Shown in pieces: positions 17,059-24,846 of a stretch of 49,903 nucleotides of DNA (position 1 is its first letter; each line of letters begins with the position of its first letter). The stretch is from the NCBI GenBank assembly GCA_019118885.1, contig DWYB01000043.1, positions 1 through 49,903 of the forward strand, written 5' to 3'. Made by a program: the position numbers and the translations under genes. The notes beneath the pieces are model-generated. The model saw only the letters and a program-made list of their open reading frames with translations, had not been told where the DNA came from and searched no databases. The DNA comes from Candidatus Mediterraneibacter surreyensis. Its GTDB lineage: Bacteria; Bacillota; Clostridia; Lachnospirales; Lachnospiraceae.

Positions 17059-18564
17059 TTACCTGGCGGTTTGCTGTCGGGAAATATCCATACATCTTCC
17101 CACACCGTCGATCAGATCACGCGCCAGCACGCTGTATCCGCCTTTCAAACGGCGCGCTTCATCACCCCCGCATGCATGAAGAAACACGCCAAGCGCCGCC
17201 CCTTCATAGACATCCATTCCCTGAGCGACAATCCCTGTGATCACTCCGGCAAGCACGTCGCCTGCTCCGGCTTTTGCCATAGCGCTGTTTCCAGCCAGAT
17301 TAATGAATGTATGTCTTCCCTGTTTTTTTACAAGAGTTCTGCTGTCTTTCATGACGCATACGACCGGATATTTTTCTGCAAATTCCTCGATAATATCCAC
17401 TCGTCTCTCCGAAAGCTCACTGACTGTCAATCCGGTCAGCCGCGACATTTCTTTCATATGGGGAGTCAGAATCACCGGCGCCTGGATCTTCCCGAGCAGA
17501 TCCATATGACTGCTTAAGAGATTCAGGCCGTCCGCATCAATAATGCAGGGAACTCTGACCTGCTGAAGCGCCGTTTCCAATATCTGTTCCGAGACATCTG
17601 ACGTTCCAAGCCCGCAGCCGATACAGACGACGTCTGCCCAATTTAGAAGCCCGGTAAGTTCCGCCTCATCATAGTTTCCATAACAGGTGATAACAGCCTC
17701 CGGCAGAAGCTGCTGCAAAATACTTCTGTTTTCCTCTGCCGTATAGATCCTTACAAGCCCTGCACCCGCTGTATATGCCGCCTTTGCGGAGAGATAAGCC
17801 GCCCCCGCCATCCCTCTGCTTCCTGTAATCATAAGTACCTTCCCATAACTTCCTTTATGAGAATCCGCCTTTCGCTGAGGAAGAAGATCCGGGATGTCAG
17901 CACGGTCATAAGTCATACATACTTCACAGTCTGATAAAAAACAGCTCGTATCAATGCCGATTGGAACCGGTACAGTTGTTCCGGCATATGTCTTTCCCGG
18001 ATACAGCTCACATCCCACTTTCACACATGCCATAGCGACCGTCAGCTCCGCCCGAAAAGCGGTCCCAAGGATTTTTCCTGTTGCCGAACTGACTCCCGAC
18101 GGGATATCCACGGCCACCTTCCTGCAATTCTGTTCATTCATCCAGGAAATGATATCTGCATATTTGCCGGATACTTCCCGGCTGAGACCCACACCGAATA
18201 TGGCATCTATTATAACAGTATATTCGTCCTGCGGATTTTCAGTGATGATCTCGATTCCCAGATTCTCAGCAATTTTCTTCTGCGTTTTGCACTCCGTACT
18301 TAACGACGCCTCTTTTCCCGCAAAAAAGATTCTGGGATATTGTCCTTTTTCCCAAAGAAGCCTGGCTATCGCAAATCCATCTCCGCCGTTGTTTCCGCTC
18401 CCGCATACGATCAGTGCTTTAGATGTATCAATCCCATACTCGTTCATTGTCTCGACCGTCTTTAGCGCCGCACGTTCCATCAGTACAAGAGAGGGAATTC
18501 CCACTTTTTCAATGGTATACTTATCGGCTGCACTCATCTGTGTTCCATCTGGTAGATATCTCAT
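17059..18564 (-). CDS. nnr: Bifunctional NAD(P)HX epimerase/dehydratase
   Basis: This protein of about 501 residues fuses an N-terminal YjeF_N epimerase domain and a C-terminal ADP-dependent carbohydrate-kinase-like dehydratase. Together they repair hydrated NADH and NADPH. ALIVCGSGNNGGDGFAIARL and IIDAIFGVGLSREVSG mark the epimerase half. GSYGKVLMITGSRGMAGAAYL, ILTPHMKEMSRLTG and AKAGAGDVLAGVITG mark the dehydratase half. The ATG at 18562-18564 is preferred; AAGGAG lies 11 nt away, and a GTG between them is possible. It is followed by alr and preceded by rex on the same strand. Confidence 0.93.
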   Translation of the reverse strand: MRYLPDGTQMSAADKYTIEKVGIPSLVLMERAALKTVETMNEYGIDTSKALIVCGSGNNGGDGFAIARLLWEKGQYPRIFFAGKEASLSTECKTQKKIAENLGIEIITENPQDEYTVIIDAIFGVGLSREVSGKYADIISWMNEQNCRKVAVDIPSGVSSATGKILGTAFRAELTVAMACVKVGCELYPGKTYAGTTVPVPIGIDTSCFLSDCEVCMTYDRADIPDLLPQRKADSHKGSYGKVLMITGSRGMAGAAYLSAKAAYTAGAGLVRIYTAEENRSILQQLLPEAVITCYGNYDEAELTGLLNWADVVCIGCGLGTSDVSEQILETALQQVRVPCIIDADGLNLLSSHMDLLGKIQAPVILTPHMKEMSRLTGLTVSELSERRVDIIEEFAEKYPVVCVMKDSRTLVKKQGRHTFINLAGNSAMAKAGAGDVLAGVITGIVAQGMDVYEGAALGVFLHACGGDEARRLKGGYSVLARDLIDGVGRCMDISRQQTAR

Positions 18565-18604
18565 AACCGACACCACTCCTTCATAGATAAAATCTCACAA
18601 TATA

Positions 18605-18624
18605 CCCCGCAGCAGGCTGCGGGG
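18605..18624. terminator. GC-rich stem-loop between rex and nnr
   Basis: CCCCGCAGC and GCTGCGGGG pair perfectly with a 2-nt gap. There is no U-tract on either strand, so it may be an attenuator, an mRNA processing or stabilising stem, or a weak terminator after rex. Confidence 0.4.
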
Positions 18625-18639
18625 TCATCTGTTATGTTC

Positions 18640-19284
18640 CTATTTTTTTCGCGCTTCTTTGCGCTGACTGATATTATAAGAAAGCTGCATCAGGCTGTCC
18701 GAAAGATGTACACTCTCGACAATCACATCTTTGGGAAGAGTCAGATCAGTATGTGCGAAATTCCAGATTGCTTTGATCCCGTTTGCAATCAAAAGATCCG
18801 CCACCTCTATCGCTTTAGACTTTGGTATCGTAAGAGCGGCAATCTCAATATCATTGTTCTGAAGAAAATCGACAAGCTCATCCATCATACGTACCTGGAC
18901 TCCCCTGATAGACATGCCCTGCAATCTGGGATTTACATCAAAAAGGCTCTTGAGAATAAATCCGCTTCTCTCAAATGATGCGTAATTCGCCAGCGCCTGT
19001 CCGAGATTACCGGCGCCAATAATAATAAAGTTGTGGGTCTTGTCCAACCCCAATATCTTTCCAATCTCGGTATAGAGATATTTTACATTATACCCATATC
19101 CCTGCTGTCCGAATCCGCCGAAATTATTCAGATCCTGTCGAATCTGAGATGCTGTCACATGCATCTTTTTGCTCAGATCATTGGATGAGATCCTCTCGAC
19201 CCCATCCTCCAATAGATCTCCCAGATAACGATAATATCTCGGCAGACGCGAAATAACCGCACGGGATATTTTCCTGTGTTCCAA
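18640..19284 (-). CDS. rex: Redox-sensing transcriptional repressor Rex
   Basis: Rex is a homodimeric repressor that binds DNA when NADH is low and is released by NADH. The 214 residues have an N-terminal winged helix (SQIRQDLNNFGGFGQQGYGY) and a Rossmann domain (IIGAGNLGQALANY). A C-terminal helix is expected to swap between subunits. The start is a TTG (19282-19284) with AAGGTGA upstream; the only nearby ATG is out of frame. The gene has a near-consensus promoter that overlaps a Rex-box-like site, suggesting autoregulation. The adjacent divergent ABC-F gene mirrors the ydiF-rex neighbourhood of Bacillus. Confidence 0.96.
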   Translation of the reverse strand: MEHRKISRAVISRLPRYYRYLGDLLEDGVERISSNDLSKKMHVTASQIRQDLNNFGGFGQQGYGYNVKYLYTEIGKILGLDKTHNFIIIGAGNLGQALANYASFERSGFILKSLFDVNPRLQGMSIRGVQVRMMDELVDFLQNNDIEIAALTIPKSKAIEVADLLIANGIKAIWNFAHTDLTLPKDVIVESVHLSDSLMQLSYNISQRKEARKK

Positions 19285-19383
19285 AACTTATCACCTTCCA
19301 TCGCACGGCAATTCTCCAGTTACATCTTTCAAGCTGCTACGGATGGAATTGCACTATTATGCGTTCCTTTAATATTCTGTTTT

Positions 19384-19412
19384 ATTATATAGAATTGTTA
19401 ATCTCATGTCAA
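19384..19412 (-). promoter_or_regulatory. rex promoter overlapping a Rex-box-like operator
   Basis: On the minus strand a consensus TTGACA (19407-19412) and TATAAT (19384-19389) are 17 bp apart. The overlapping 19395-19412 reads TTGACATGAGATTAACAA, with one perfect half-site (TTAACAA) and one degenerate half. This geometry would let Rex block its own promoter. Confidence 0.75.
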
Positions 19413-19473
19413 TTTTTACTTTATTTTTCGACTATTTCAGTTATAATGGATATCTGAGAGGAGGAGTACCGAT

Positions 19474-21435
19474 ATGATACTCGCATGTCATAACATTGAA
19501 AAATCTTTCGGCGACCGTATAATCGTCCACGAAGGCTCATTTCATATAGAAGAAAGAGAAAAAGCCGCTCTTGTCGGCATCAACGGCGCCGGCAAATCTA
19601 CCATATTAAAAATGATCATGGATGAAGAGCCTCTTGACGGTGGTGATATCATTCTTGCCAAAGGGAAAACGATCGGGTATCTTGCACAGCACCAGAATAT
19701 GATTCCGAACGGCACGATCTATGAGGAAGTACGTTCTGCAAAGGCAGATATTATAGAAATGGAACAACGGATCCGCTCGATCGAACTGGAGTTAAAGTCT
19801 CTCTCCGGCAAGGAACTGGAAAGCCGTCTTGATACATACAATCGTCTCCAATCCGAATTCGAGGCTCGCAACGGCTATGCCTGTGAAAGTGAGATCGTCG
19901 GCGTGCTCAAAGGCCTTGGCTTTACAGAGGAGGATTTCAGCAAGAGAACCGACACACTTTCCGGAGGTCAGAAGACGCGTGTGGCGCTGGGCAAACTGCT
20001 GCTCACCAACCCGGATATTCTGCTCCTGGACGAGCCTACCAACCATCTTGATCTGAATTCCATTGCATGGCTGGAGACCTATCTGATCAACTATCCCGGA
20101 GCTGTTTTCATCGTCTCCCACGACCGGTATTTCCTGAACCGCGTTGTAACCAAAGTTGTAGAGATTGAAAACGGTGAGATCAGAATGTATATGGGCAACT
20201 ACAGGGCCTACTCAGAAAAGAAACAGCAGATTCGCGATGCTCGTCTCAAAGAGTATTACAATCAGCAAAGGGAGATCAAACATCAACAGGCAGTTATCGA
20301 CAAACTGAAATCTTTCAATCGGGAGAAATCAATCCGTCGCGCAGAAAGCCGTGAGAAGATGCTGGAAAAGATCAAACCGGTGGAAAAACCGATAGAAGTC
20401 AATACGGAAATGCACTTTACTCTTGAGCCGTCCTGCATCAGCGGCAACGATGTCCTTACAGTAGAACATCTCTCCAAGCAGTTCGACGGACAGGTGCTTT
20501 TTAAAGACGTCAGTTTCGAGATCAAGCGTGGAGAACACGTTGCAGTAATCGGAGATAACGGAACCGGAAAAACCACACTGTTAAAGATATTAAACCAGGT
20601 GCAGACTGCAGATAGCGGATCCTTTACGCTCGGGGCAAAAGTCCAGATCGGTTATTACGACCAGGAACATCACGTACTCCATGACGAAAAAACCATATTT
20701 GAAGAGATTTCTGACGCTTATCCCTCGCTGAACAACACGCAGATCCGCAATACACTTGCCGCCTTCCAGTTTACCGGCGATGAAGTGTTCAAAGAGATCC
20801 GTTCTTTGAGCGGCGGGGAAAAAGGGCGCGTTTCTCTGGCAAAACTTATGCTTTCTGAAGCGAACTTTCTGATTCTTGACGAGCCCACCAACCATCTTGA
20901 CATTGCGTCAAAAGAGATATTGGAGGAGGCTTTAAACAACTACAGTGGAACTGTACTTTATGTATCCCACGACAGATATTTTATTAACAGCACGGCCTCA
21001 AGGATCCTTGAACTGGTCAATCAGACTTTTGTAAACTATATCGGAAATTACGATTATTATCTGGAGAAAAAAGAAGAACTCACCCGTGCTTACACAACAG
21101 GAAGTTCTACTGCTTCTGCTGCATCCGGCAAAAATTCTCCGGTTTCATCTACGGCTTTACCCGGTTCTGATAACGCTGTGTCTCCGGGCTCCAAGCTCAG
21201 CTGGCAGGAGCAGAAAGAACAGCAGGCAAAAGAGCGCAAACGCAAAAATGATCTCAAAAAAACCGAGGAAGAAATCAGCCGCCTGGAAGATCGGAATGCA
21301 CAGATCGATCATGAAATGACACTGGAAGAAGTCTACTCCAGCTCTGTCAAATGCCAGGAACTTGCAGAAGAACACGCAGCAAATGAGAAAAGACTGGAGG
21401 AACTCTACGAGATGTGGGAGGTACTGGCTGAGTAA
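19474..21435 (+). CDS. ABC-F family ATP-binding protein
   Basis: This 653-residue soluble protein has two ABC ATPase domains and no membrane segments, the layout of ABC-F ribosome-associated factors. Walker A is GINGAGKST and GDNGTGKTT; signature motifs are LSGGQKTRVALGK and LSGGEKGRVSLAK; Walker B is ILLLDEPTNHLD and FLILDEPTNHLD. Between them a charged helical linker (about residues 245-310) is the P-site tRNA-interaction motif region. A Ser/Ala/Thr-rich stretch (about 545-575) leads to a C-terminal coiled coil (about 580-650). GAGGAGG is upstream of the ATG. The family handles stalled ribosomes or antibiotic protection; this member resembles the housekeeping YdiF group. A TATAAT at 19442-19447 may be its -10. 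Confidence 0.93.
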   Translation: MILACHNIEKSFGDRIIVHEGSFHIEEREKAALVGINGAGKSTILKMIMDEEPLDGGDIILAKGKTIGYLAQHQNMIPNGTIYEEVRSAKADIIEMEQRIRSIELELKSLSGKELESRLDTYNRLQSEFEARNGYACESEIVGVLKGLGFTEEDFSKRTDTLSGGQKTRVALGKLLLTNPDILLLDEPTNHLDLNSIAWLETYLINYPGAVFIVSHDRYFLNRVVTKVVEIENGEIRMYMGNYRAYSEKKQQIRDARLKEYYNQQREIKHQQAVIDKLKSFNREKSIRRAESREKMLEKIKPVEKPIEVNTEMHFTLEPSCISGNDVLTVEHLSKQFDGQVLFKDVSFEIKRGEHVAVIGDNGTGKTTLLKILNQVQTADSGSFTLGAKVQIGYYDQEHHVLHDEKTIFEEISDAYPSLNNTQIRNTLAAFQFTGDEVFKEIRSLSGGEKGRVSLAKLMLSEANFLILDEPTNHLDIASKEILEEALNNYSGTVLYVSHDRYFINSTASRILELVNQTFVNYIGNYDYYLEKKEELTRAYTTGSSTASAASGKNSPVSSTALPGSDNAVSPGSKLSWQEQKEQQAKERKRKNDLKKTEEEISRLEDRNAQIDHEMTLEEVYSSSVKCQELAEEHAANEKRLEELYEMWEVLAE

Positions 21436-21512
21436 AATTCGTGTTTGTGGGAGAGACATCTCCTCGGTAAAACGTCCGAAAATCAATCGGATCTAGTAGA
21501 ATAGCGTACGTA

Positions 21513-21701
21513 TTCGGATCAGGCGGGATTGTAATGCTTCCGATTCCGGTTACAGGTCATAAGACAAAGTAACAAGCCTGTGATATGGCTAAAAACAATC
21601 AAGCAAATGAACAACTTTGATTAACGCCACATCACAGGCTTTAACTTTGTCTAACAACCTTACACAGTCACCGTCCGCATTACAATCCCGCCTGATACGA
21701 A
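21513..21701. repeat. 189-nt nested inverted repeat (MITE-like hairpin)
   Basis: Outer arms at 21518-21537 and 21677-21696 are perfect over 20 bp (ATCAGGCGGGATTGTAATGC and its complement), extending a few bases outward with one mismatch. After a poorly paired stretch, inner arms at 21562-21589 and 21626-21652 pair over about 27 nt with three differences (AGACAAAGT and AAGCCTGTGAT blocks). The core AATCAA/TTGATT (21597-21602, 21617-21622) closes it. No transposase or target duplication is evident. It follows the ABC-F stop and precedes decayed coding sequence. Confidence 0.8.
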
Positions 21702-21888
21702 AGAGACATCATATCGGCTGTATCCGTTTGATTTTCTGCGTTTTCTCAATTGGAAGCGTCTCTCTGGCAATCACAAAATTTACAAAAAACTGGTCGAAAG
21801 GGTGGGCTTTATCGACAAAGTTCTGACTACTTCCGATTTGTATGAACGCTTGTTGAAGAATGACGCTGCAACTAAAAATGTGTGCTGA
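21655..21888 (+). pseudogene. Decayed coding remnant
   Basis: A frame open for about 77 codons ends at TGA 21886-21888. It reads like real protein (RLYPFDFLRFLNWKRLSGN, then KIYKKLVERVGFIDKVL and SDLYERLLKND), yet has no start codon with a ribosome binding site, and its beginning lies inside the inverted repeat. I cannot name the family. It may be the tail of a gene from an integrated element. Confidence 0.35.
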
Positions 21889-22147
21889 TCGGAGGAGTCA
21901 GCGGAAAAAGAAGATACTGCATAAGCTATGCATCGACATGGAGCGTTCCGAATACACCTCGTTCTCCATGTTAGCGATATTAAAATGCGAGTTCCGATGG
22001 ACGAGTATTTTGATATTGCGTTACATGGATTCGAGGGGATGAGGTAAAGCGGGTCGGCATAGTGTTGCGGTATCTTCTTTTTCTGCGTCCGCTATTCGAT
22101 CAGTATGTCTTTACTATTACAGCGGTATTTGTTCAATAAACATGAAT
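21889..22147. other. Gene-poor region with short coding-like fragments
   Basis: No complete gene is evident. A 39-codon fragment ending at TAA 22045-22047 contains VSDIKMRVPMDEYFDIALHG, which looks protein-like but lacks a ribosome binding site and a plausible length. Another short frame overlaps it. I read the stretch as debris of an excised or eroded element. From 22048 to 22147 I see nothing. Confidence 0.4.
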
Positions 22148-22549
22148 TCACTTTTTCTTCCTGCACATAGGATACCACAGTACAGATACTGCAAAACTAA
22201 AGACCGCCATCCCTCCTGCAATAATGCAGCTAAGATATTCCGCCATTCCGGACGCAGTTGTAAATGCCGCTGTAAAGCAGATCACTGCGATCACGGGATG
22301 GCAGATGAGCCACAGGGCATTAACACATGCAATAATATATTTCATGAGCCTGATATTCAGACAGTAAAAAATCAGTGGAACCATATAACTTCCTCCGCAC
22401 ATTATGAGATTATAGAACATTCCGGAGCTTCCAAACCTTGTACCGTTCCCTATTTTTGCAAGCGGCGTAAGCGTCACTGTGATAAGTTCGCAACAGTACA
22501 GCGCGGCTGCTGCCGCCGTCCAAATGATCACCCTTTCTTTTTCTTTCAA
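22148..22549 (-). CDS. Small membrane protein beside the two-component system
   Basis: This protein of 133 residues is largely hydrophobic, with about four membrane segments and a basic C-terminus (CRKKK). It starts at a TTG (22547-22549) with GGGAG at a 6-nt spacing. No homology is recognised, and it lacks the Cys and His catalytic pattern of AgrB. It is divergent from the LytTR response regulator gene and shares the intergenic region that carries the candidate LytTR repeats, so it may be a target of that system. It could also be an immunity or transport accessory; this is speculative. Confidence 0.65.
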   Translation of the reverse strand: MKEKERVIIWTAAAAALYCCELITVTLTPLAKIGNGTRFGSSGMFYNLIMCGGSYMVPLIFYCLNIRLMKYIIACVNALWLICHPVIAVICFTAAFTTASGMAEYLSCIIAGGMAVFSFAVSVLWYPMCRKKK

Positions 22550-22633
22550 GTCATTCTCCCCTTTCTTTCCCTATATCTATCGGGATCTTCTCTATCTGTA
22601 TCATAACAGGAAAGGCAGGCTATATTTCGAATC

Positions 22634-22663
22634 TGTCATTTCCAGTATATCTGCTTGTCATTT
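22634..22663 (+). promoter_or_regulatory. Direct repeats, candidate LytTR operator
   Basis: TGTCATTT occurs at 22634-22641 and 22656-22663, 22 bp apart (about two helical turns). LytTR regulators such as AgrA and ComE bind direct repeats of about 9 bp at this kind of spacing. A tandem TTGTCTGC pair (22673-22688) follows. The repeats end about 18 bp upstream of the -35 of the response regulator promoter, the expected place for an activator. Confidence 0.55.
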
Positions 22664-22680
22664 TTAAACGTATTGTCTGC

Positions 22681-22709
22681 TTGTCTGCTTTGTTCAAAAG
22701 ATTTATACT
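22681..22709 (+). promoter_or_regulatory. Promoter of the two-component operon
   Basis: TTGTCT (22681-22686) and TATACT (22704-22709) are separated by 17 bp, about 35 nt before the response regulator start. A second TATAAT-like box near 22721 is too close to the ribosome binding site. Confidence 0.5.
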
Positions 22710-22743
22710 GTTACTGAATTTATAATCGGGAGGAAGCTATAAA

Positions 22744-23454
22744 ATGTTATCTATCGCCATCTGCGAAGACAATCTTTCTGTACAATCTCAGCTTGAAAAC
22801 TTCATACATGAACTGTTCAGCAGCTGCCCGGTGGAGGTCTTCTCTTCCGGCGAAGAACTCCTCTCCTACCTTGAGGAAAAAGAAAGTAAATTTTCAATTT
22901 ATTTGATGGACATCTCTCTTCCCGGCATTTCCGGAATTGAGGCTGCAGCATCCGTAAGAGCGCGCGACCCGTATGCACTGATTCTTTATATTACTGATTA
23001 CAGGGAATACGTATACCAGGTCTTTGAGACGCTCCCCTACCGATTTATCCTCAAGCCTGTCGATAAGAGTGTGTTTCAGAAAGCACTTTCCGACGCCATG
23101 AATTACTGCATGGACCGGAAGCAGATGTTTCTCTTTCATATTGACAGGGCGCAATATCAGATTCCTCTGCAGGAAATCGTATATTTTGAGTCTCATCTGC
23201 GCCGTATTACACTACATACACAGAAAGAAACCTATACGTTTTACGGGCGACTCCAGGATCTGACCGACAGACTCAATCCCATACTTTTTGTACGGACTCA
23301 TGCCTCTTACATTGTAAATATGGAATACATACGTGCTGTCCTCCAGACAGAAACCGAGCTTCAAAACGGTGAGCATATACCTGTAAGCCGGAAATACCGC
23401 GTTTCTGTCCGCGCAGCACATCTCGAATATATGAAATGGAGAACGATGCAATGA
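22744..23454 (+). CDS. LytTR-family response regulator
   Basis: This 236-residue protein has a receiver domain (about 1-115) with acidic residues Glu8/Asp9, phospho-acceptor Asp56 in YLMDISLPG and the conserved Lys in FILKPVD. A LytTR DNA-binding domain (about 135-232) follows, marked by IVYFESHLRRITLHT, FVRTHASYIVNMEYI and IPVSRKYR. Such regulators are activated by agr-type sensor kinases and often control peptides, transporters or their own operon. GGGAGGAAG precedes the ATG. It overlaps the kinase gene by 4 nt, so the pair is translated together. No AgrB/AgrD-type signal genes are adjacent. Confidence 0.93.
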   Translation: MLSIAICEDNLSVQSQLENFIHELFSSCPVEVFSSGEELLSYLEEKESKFSIYLMDISLPGISGIEAAASVRARDPYALILYITDYREYVYQVFETLPYRFILKPVDKSVFQKALSDAMNYCMDRKQMFLFHIDRAQYQIPLQEIVYFESHLRRITLHTQKETYTFYGRLQDLTDRLNPILFVRTHASYIVNMEYIRAVLQTETELQNGEHIPVSRKYRVSVRAAHLEYMKWRTMQ

Positions 23455-24707
23455 TATACTTGACAGATTATGATATTTATCTCAATACCTTTCTCTGTTT
23501 GATCGACATGGGCATTATTATGGAACTCCGGGAACGCATCTACGGCCGTATTGCACGGCTGCGCAGTGTGTGTATTGCTTTATCCGCTGCACTTGTAGCA
23601 TTAATGATGATTTTACCGGGATCATACGGAAATACTTACTTTACTCTTCCCGTCAGCATGATTCTTCTCCCCTTTTATCCAAGAAATCTCAAGAAAAAAC
23701 TGTTATTTGAAGTATGCCTGTTCTCAAGCGCCTTCGCATATATGATGGTCCTTAACGATATCACCAATATGACTCCCCGTTTCAGTAATTTGGTGATAGC
23801 ATATATAGCCCTCTACCATACAGGTCTTTGGATACTTCTGTTTATTGTCTTAAAGCTGTGTAGAAATATCGATACGGACATTCCTCTGTCATTGTGGTTT
23901 ATCTTTCTCCTGATACCGGTCTGCATCTTTGCAAGCTCAGTCGCCCTCATTCCTATTTTAAACAGCAGTCACTTGTCAAGGCCGGAGTCTGACCTATTAC
24001 ACCTTGTCGTTCAGGCAACATTTTTGTTCGTCAATCTTGCGCTTTTGGAGTTTTTGAGGAAATTTACAGGATATTTTCAGAAAGAAAAAGAAGAAAGTCT
24101 TCTCAGACAGCAGCTCCAATATCAGGAAAGTCATTATCAGCACTTGATCCGTTCATCCAAACAGATACAAAAGATTCGCCATGATATGAAAAATCATCTG
24201 CAGACGCTCTCCATTCTGTATGAGGAGAACAAAACAGAAGGACTGCAGGAATATCTTCGTCAGACTTACGAGCTGCTCGACCATTCCGAACAGATCATAT
24301 CGACAGGGAATCCGTCGTTTGACGCACTCCTAAATATCAAACTGACAGAAATGGGAAAAGCCGGTATTTCCTGCTCTCCCGCTCTCTCGATTCCCCGCGG
24401 ATTGGATTTCTCATTCTCCGATACAGTAACTATACTGGGAAATCTGCTCGATAATGCGATGAATTCATGCACTACCGCCTCGACCGTAACTTTCTCGGTC
24501 ACATGGCAGCAGGGAACACTTTTCCTCCATATGGAAAATCCATGCACAGCTGCCTATAAAGCTCCCTATGGAATTGGAATGAAAAATGTAGAAGAGACAG
24601 TAAAGAAATATTCCGGTACCCTGCACACAGAGCTAAAAGACGGGAAATACATGACAGATGTCATACTCTACGGAATTGGAATAAGACATGCAGAAAGGCA
24701 GCCGTGA
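23451..24707 (+). CDS. GHKL sensor histidine kinase (AgrC-like)
   Basis: The membrane kinase of about 418 residues has five or six hydrophobic segments in its first 205 residues and no large extracellular domain, then a coiled coil. The phospho-acceptor is His244 in KIRHDMKNHLQTL. ATP-binding motifs are ILGNLLDNAMNSC (N-box) and GIGMKNVEE (G-box), typical of the HPK10 class that senses peptides with its membrane domain. The ATG at 23451 overlaps the response regulator stop as ATGA with GGAG 9 nt upstream; a start 15 nt earlier lacks a good site. The stop codon lies inside the left arm of a large hairpin, so the last few residues derive from the repeat. Signal unknown. Confidence 0.92.
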   Translation: MIYLTDYDIYLNTFLCLIDMGIIMELRERIYGRIARLRSVCIALSAALVALMMILPGSYGNTYFTLPVSMILLPFYPRNLKKKLLFEVCLFSSAFAYMMVLNDITNMTPRFSNLVIAYIALYHTGLWILLFIVLKLCRNIDTDIPLSLWFIFLLIPVCIFASSVALIPILNSSHLSRPESDLLHLVVQATFLFVNLALLEFLRKFTGYFQKEKEESLLRQQLQYQESHYQHLIRSSKQIQKIRHDMKNHLQTLSILYEENKTEGLQEYLRQTYELLDHSEQIISTGNPSFDALLNIKLTEMGKAGISCSPALSIPRGLDFSFSDTVTILGNLLDNAMNSCTTASTVTFSVTWQQGTLFLHMENPCTAAYKAPYGIGMKNVEETVKKYSGTLHTELKDGKYMTDVILYGIGIRHAERQP

Positions 24708-24831
24708 GGTATGTATTGTGTACGCACCGTGGGAGCAGCGCCGGCACTTAGAGCGCGTCTTTTGCGCTCTTATGTACCGCTGCGCTGCGACCGAGTGAAA
24801 ACGTGTGCGATAACAATACATACCTCACGGC
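24701..24831. repeat. 131-nt palindromic element at the end of the kinase gene
   Basis: Perfect 19-bp arms at 24701-24719 (GCCGTGAGGTATGTATTGT) and 24813-24831 (its complement). The arms continue imperfectly through CGCAC/GTGCG and close on GAGCGC (24751-24756) and GCGCTC (24764-24769). The left arm contains the kinase stop codon TGA at 24705-24707. It lies between convergent genes and might terminate both, but has no U-tract. The sequence is unrelated to the hairpin at 21513. Confidence 0.8.
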
Positions 24832-24846
24832 GGATGCTTTATAAAT

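Noticed and set aside
21860-22042. Plus-strand frame of 60 codons
   Set aside because: Overlaps two other short protein-like fragments in different frames and lacks a ribosome binding site; treated as remnant sequence.
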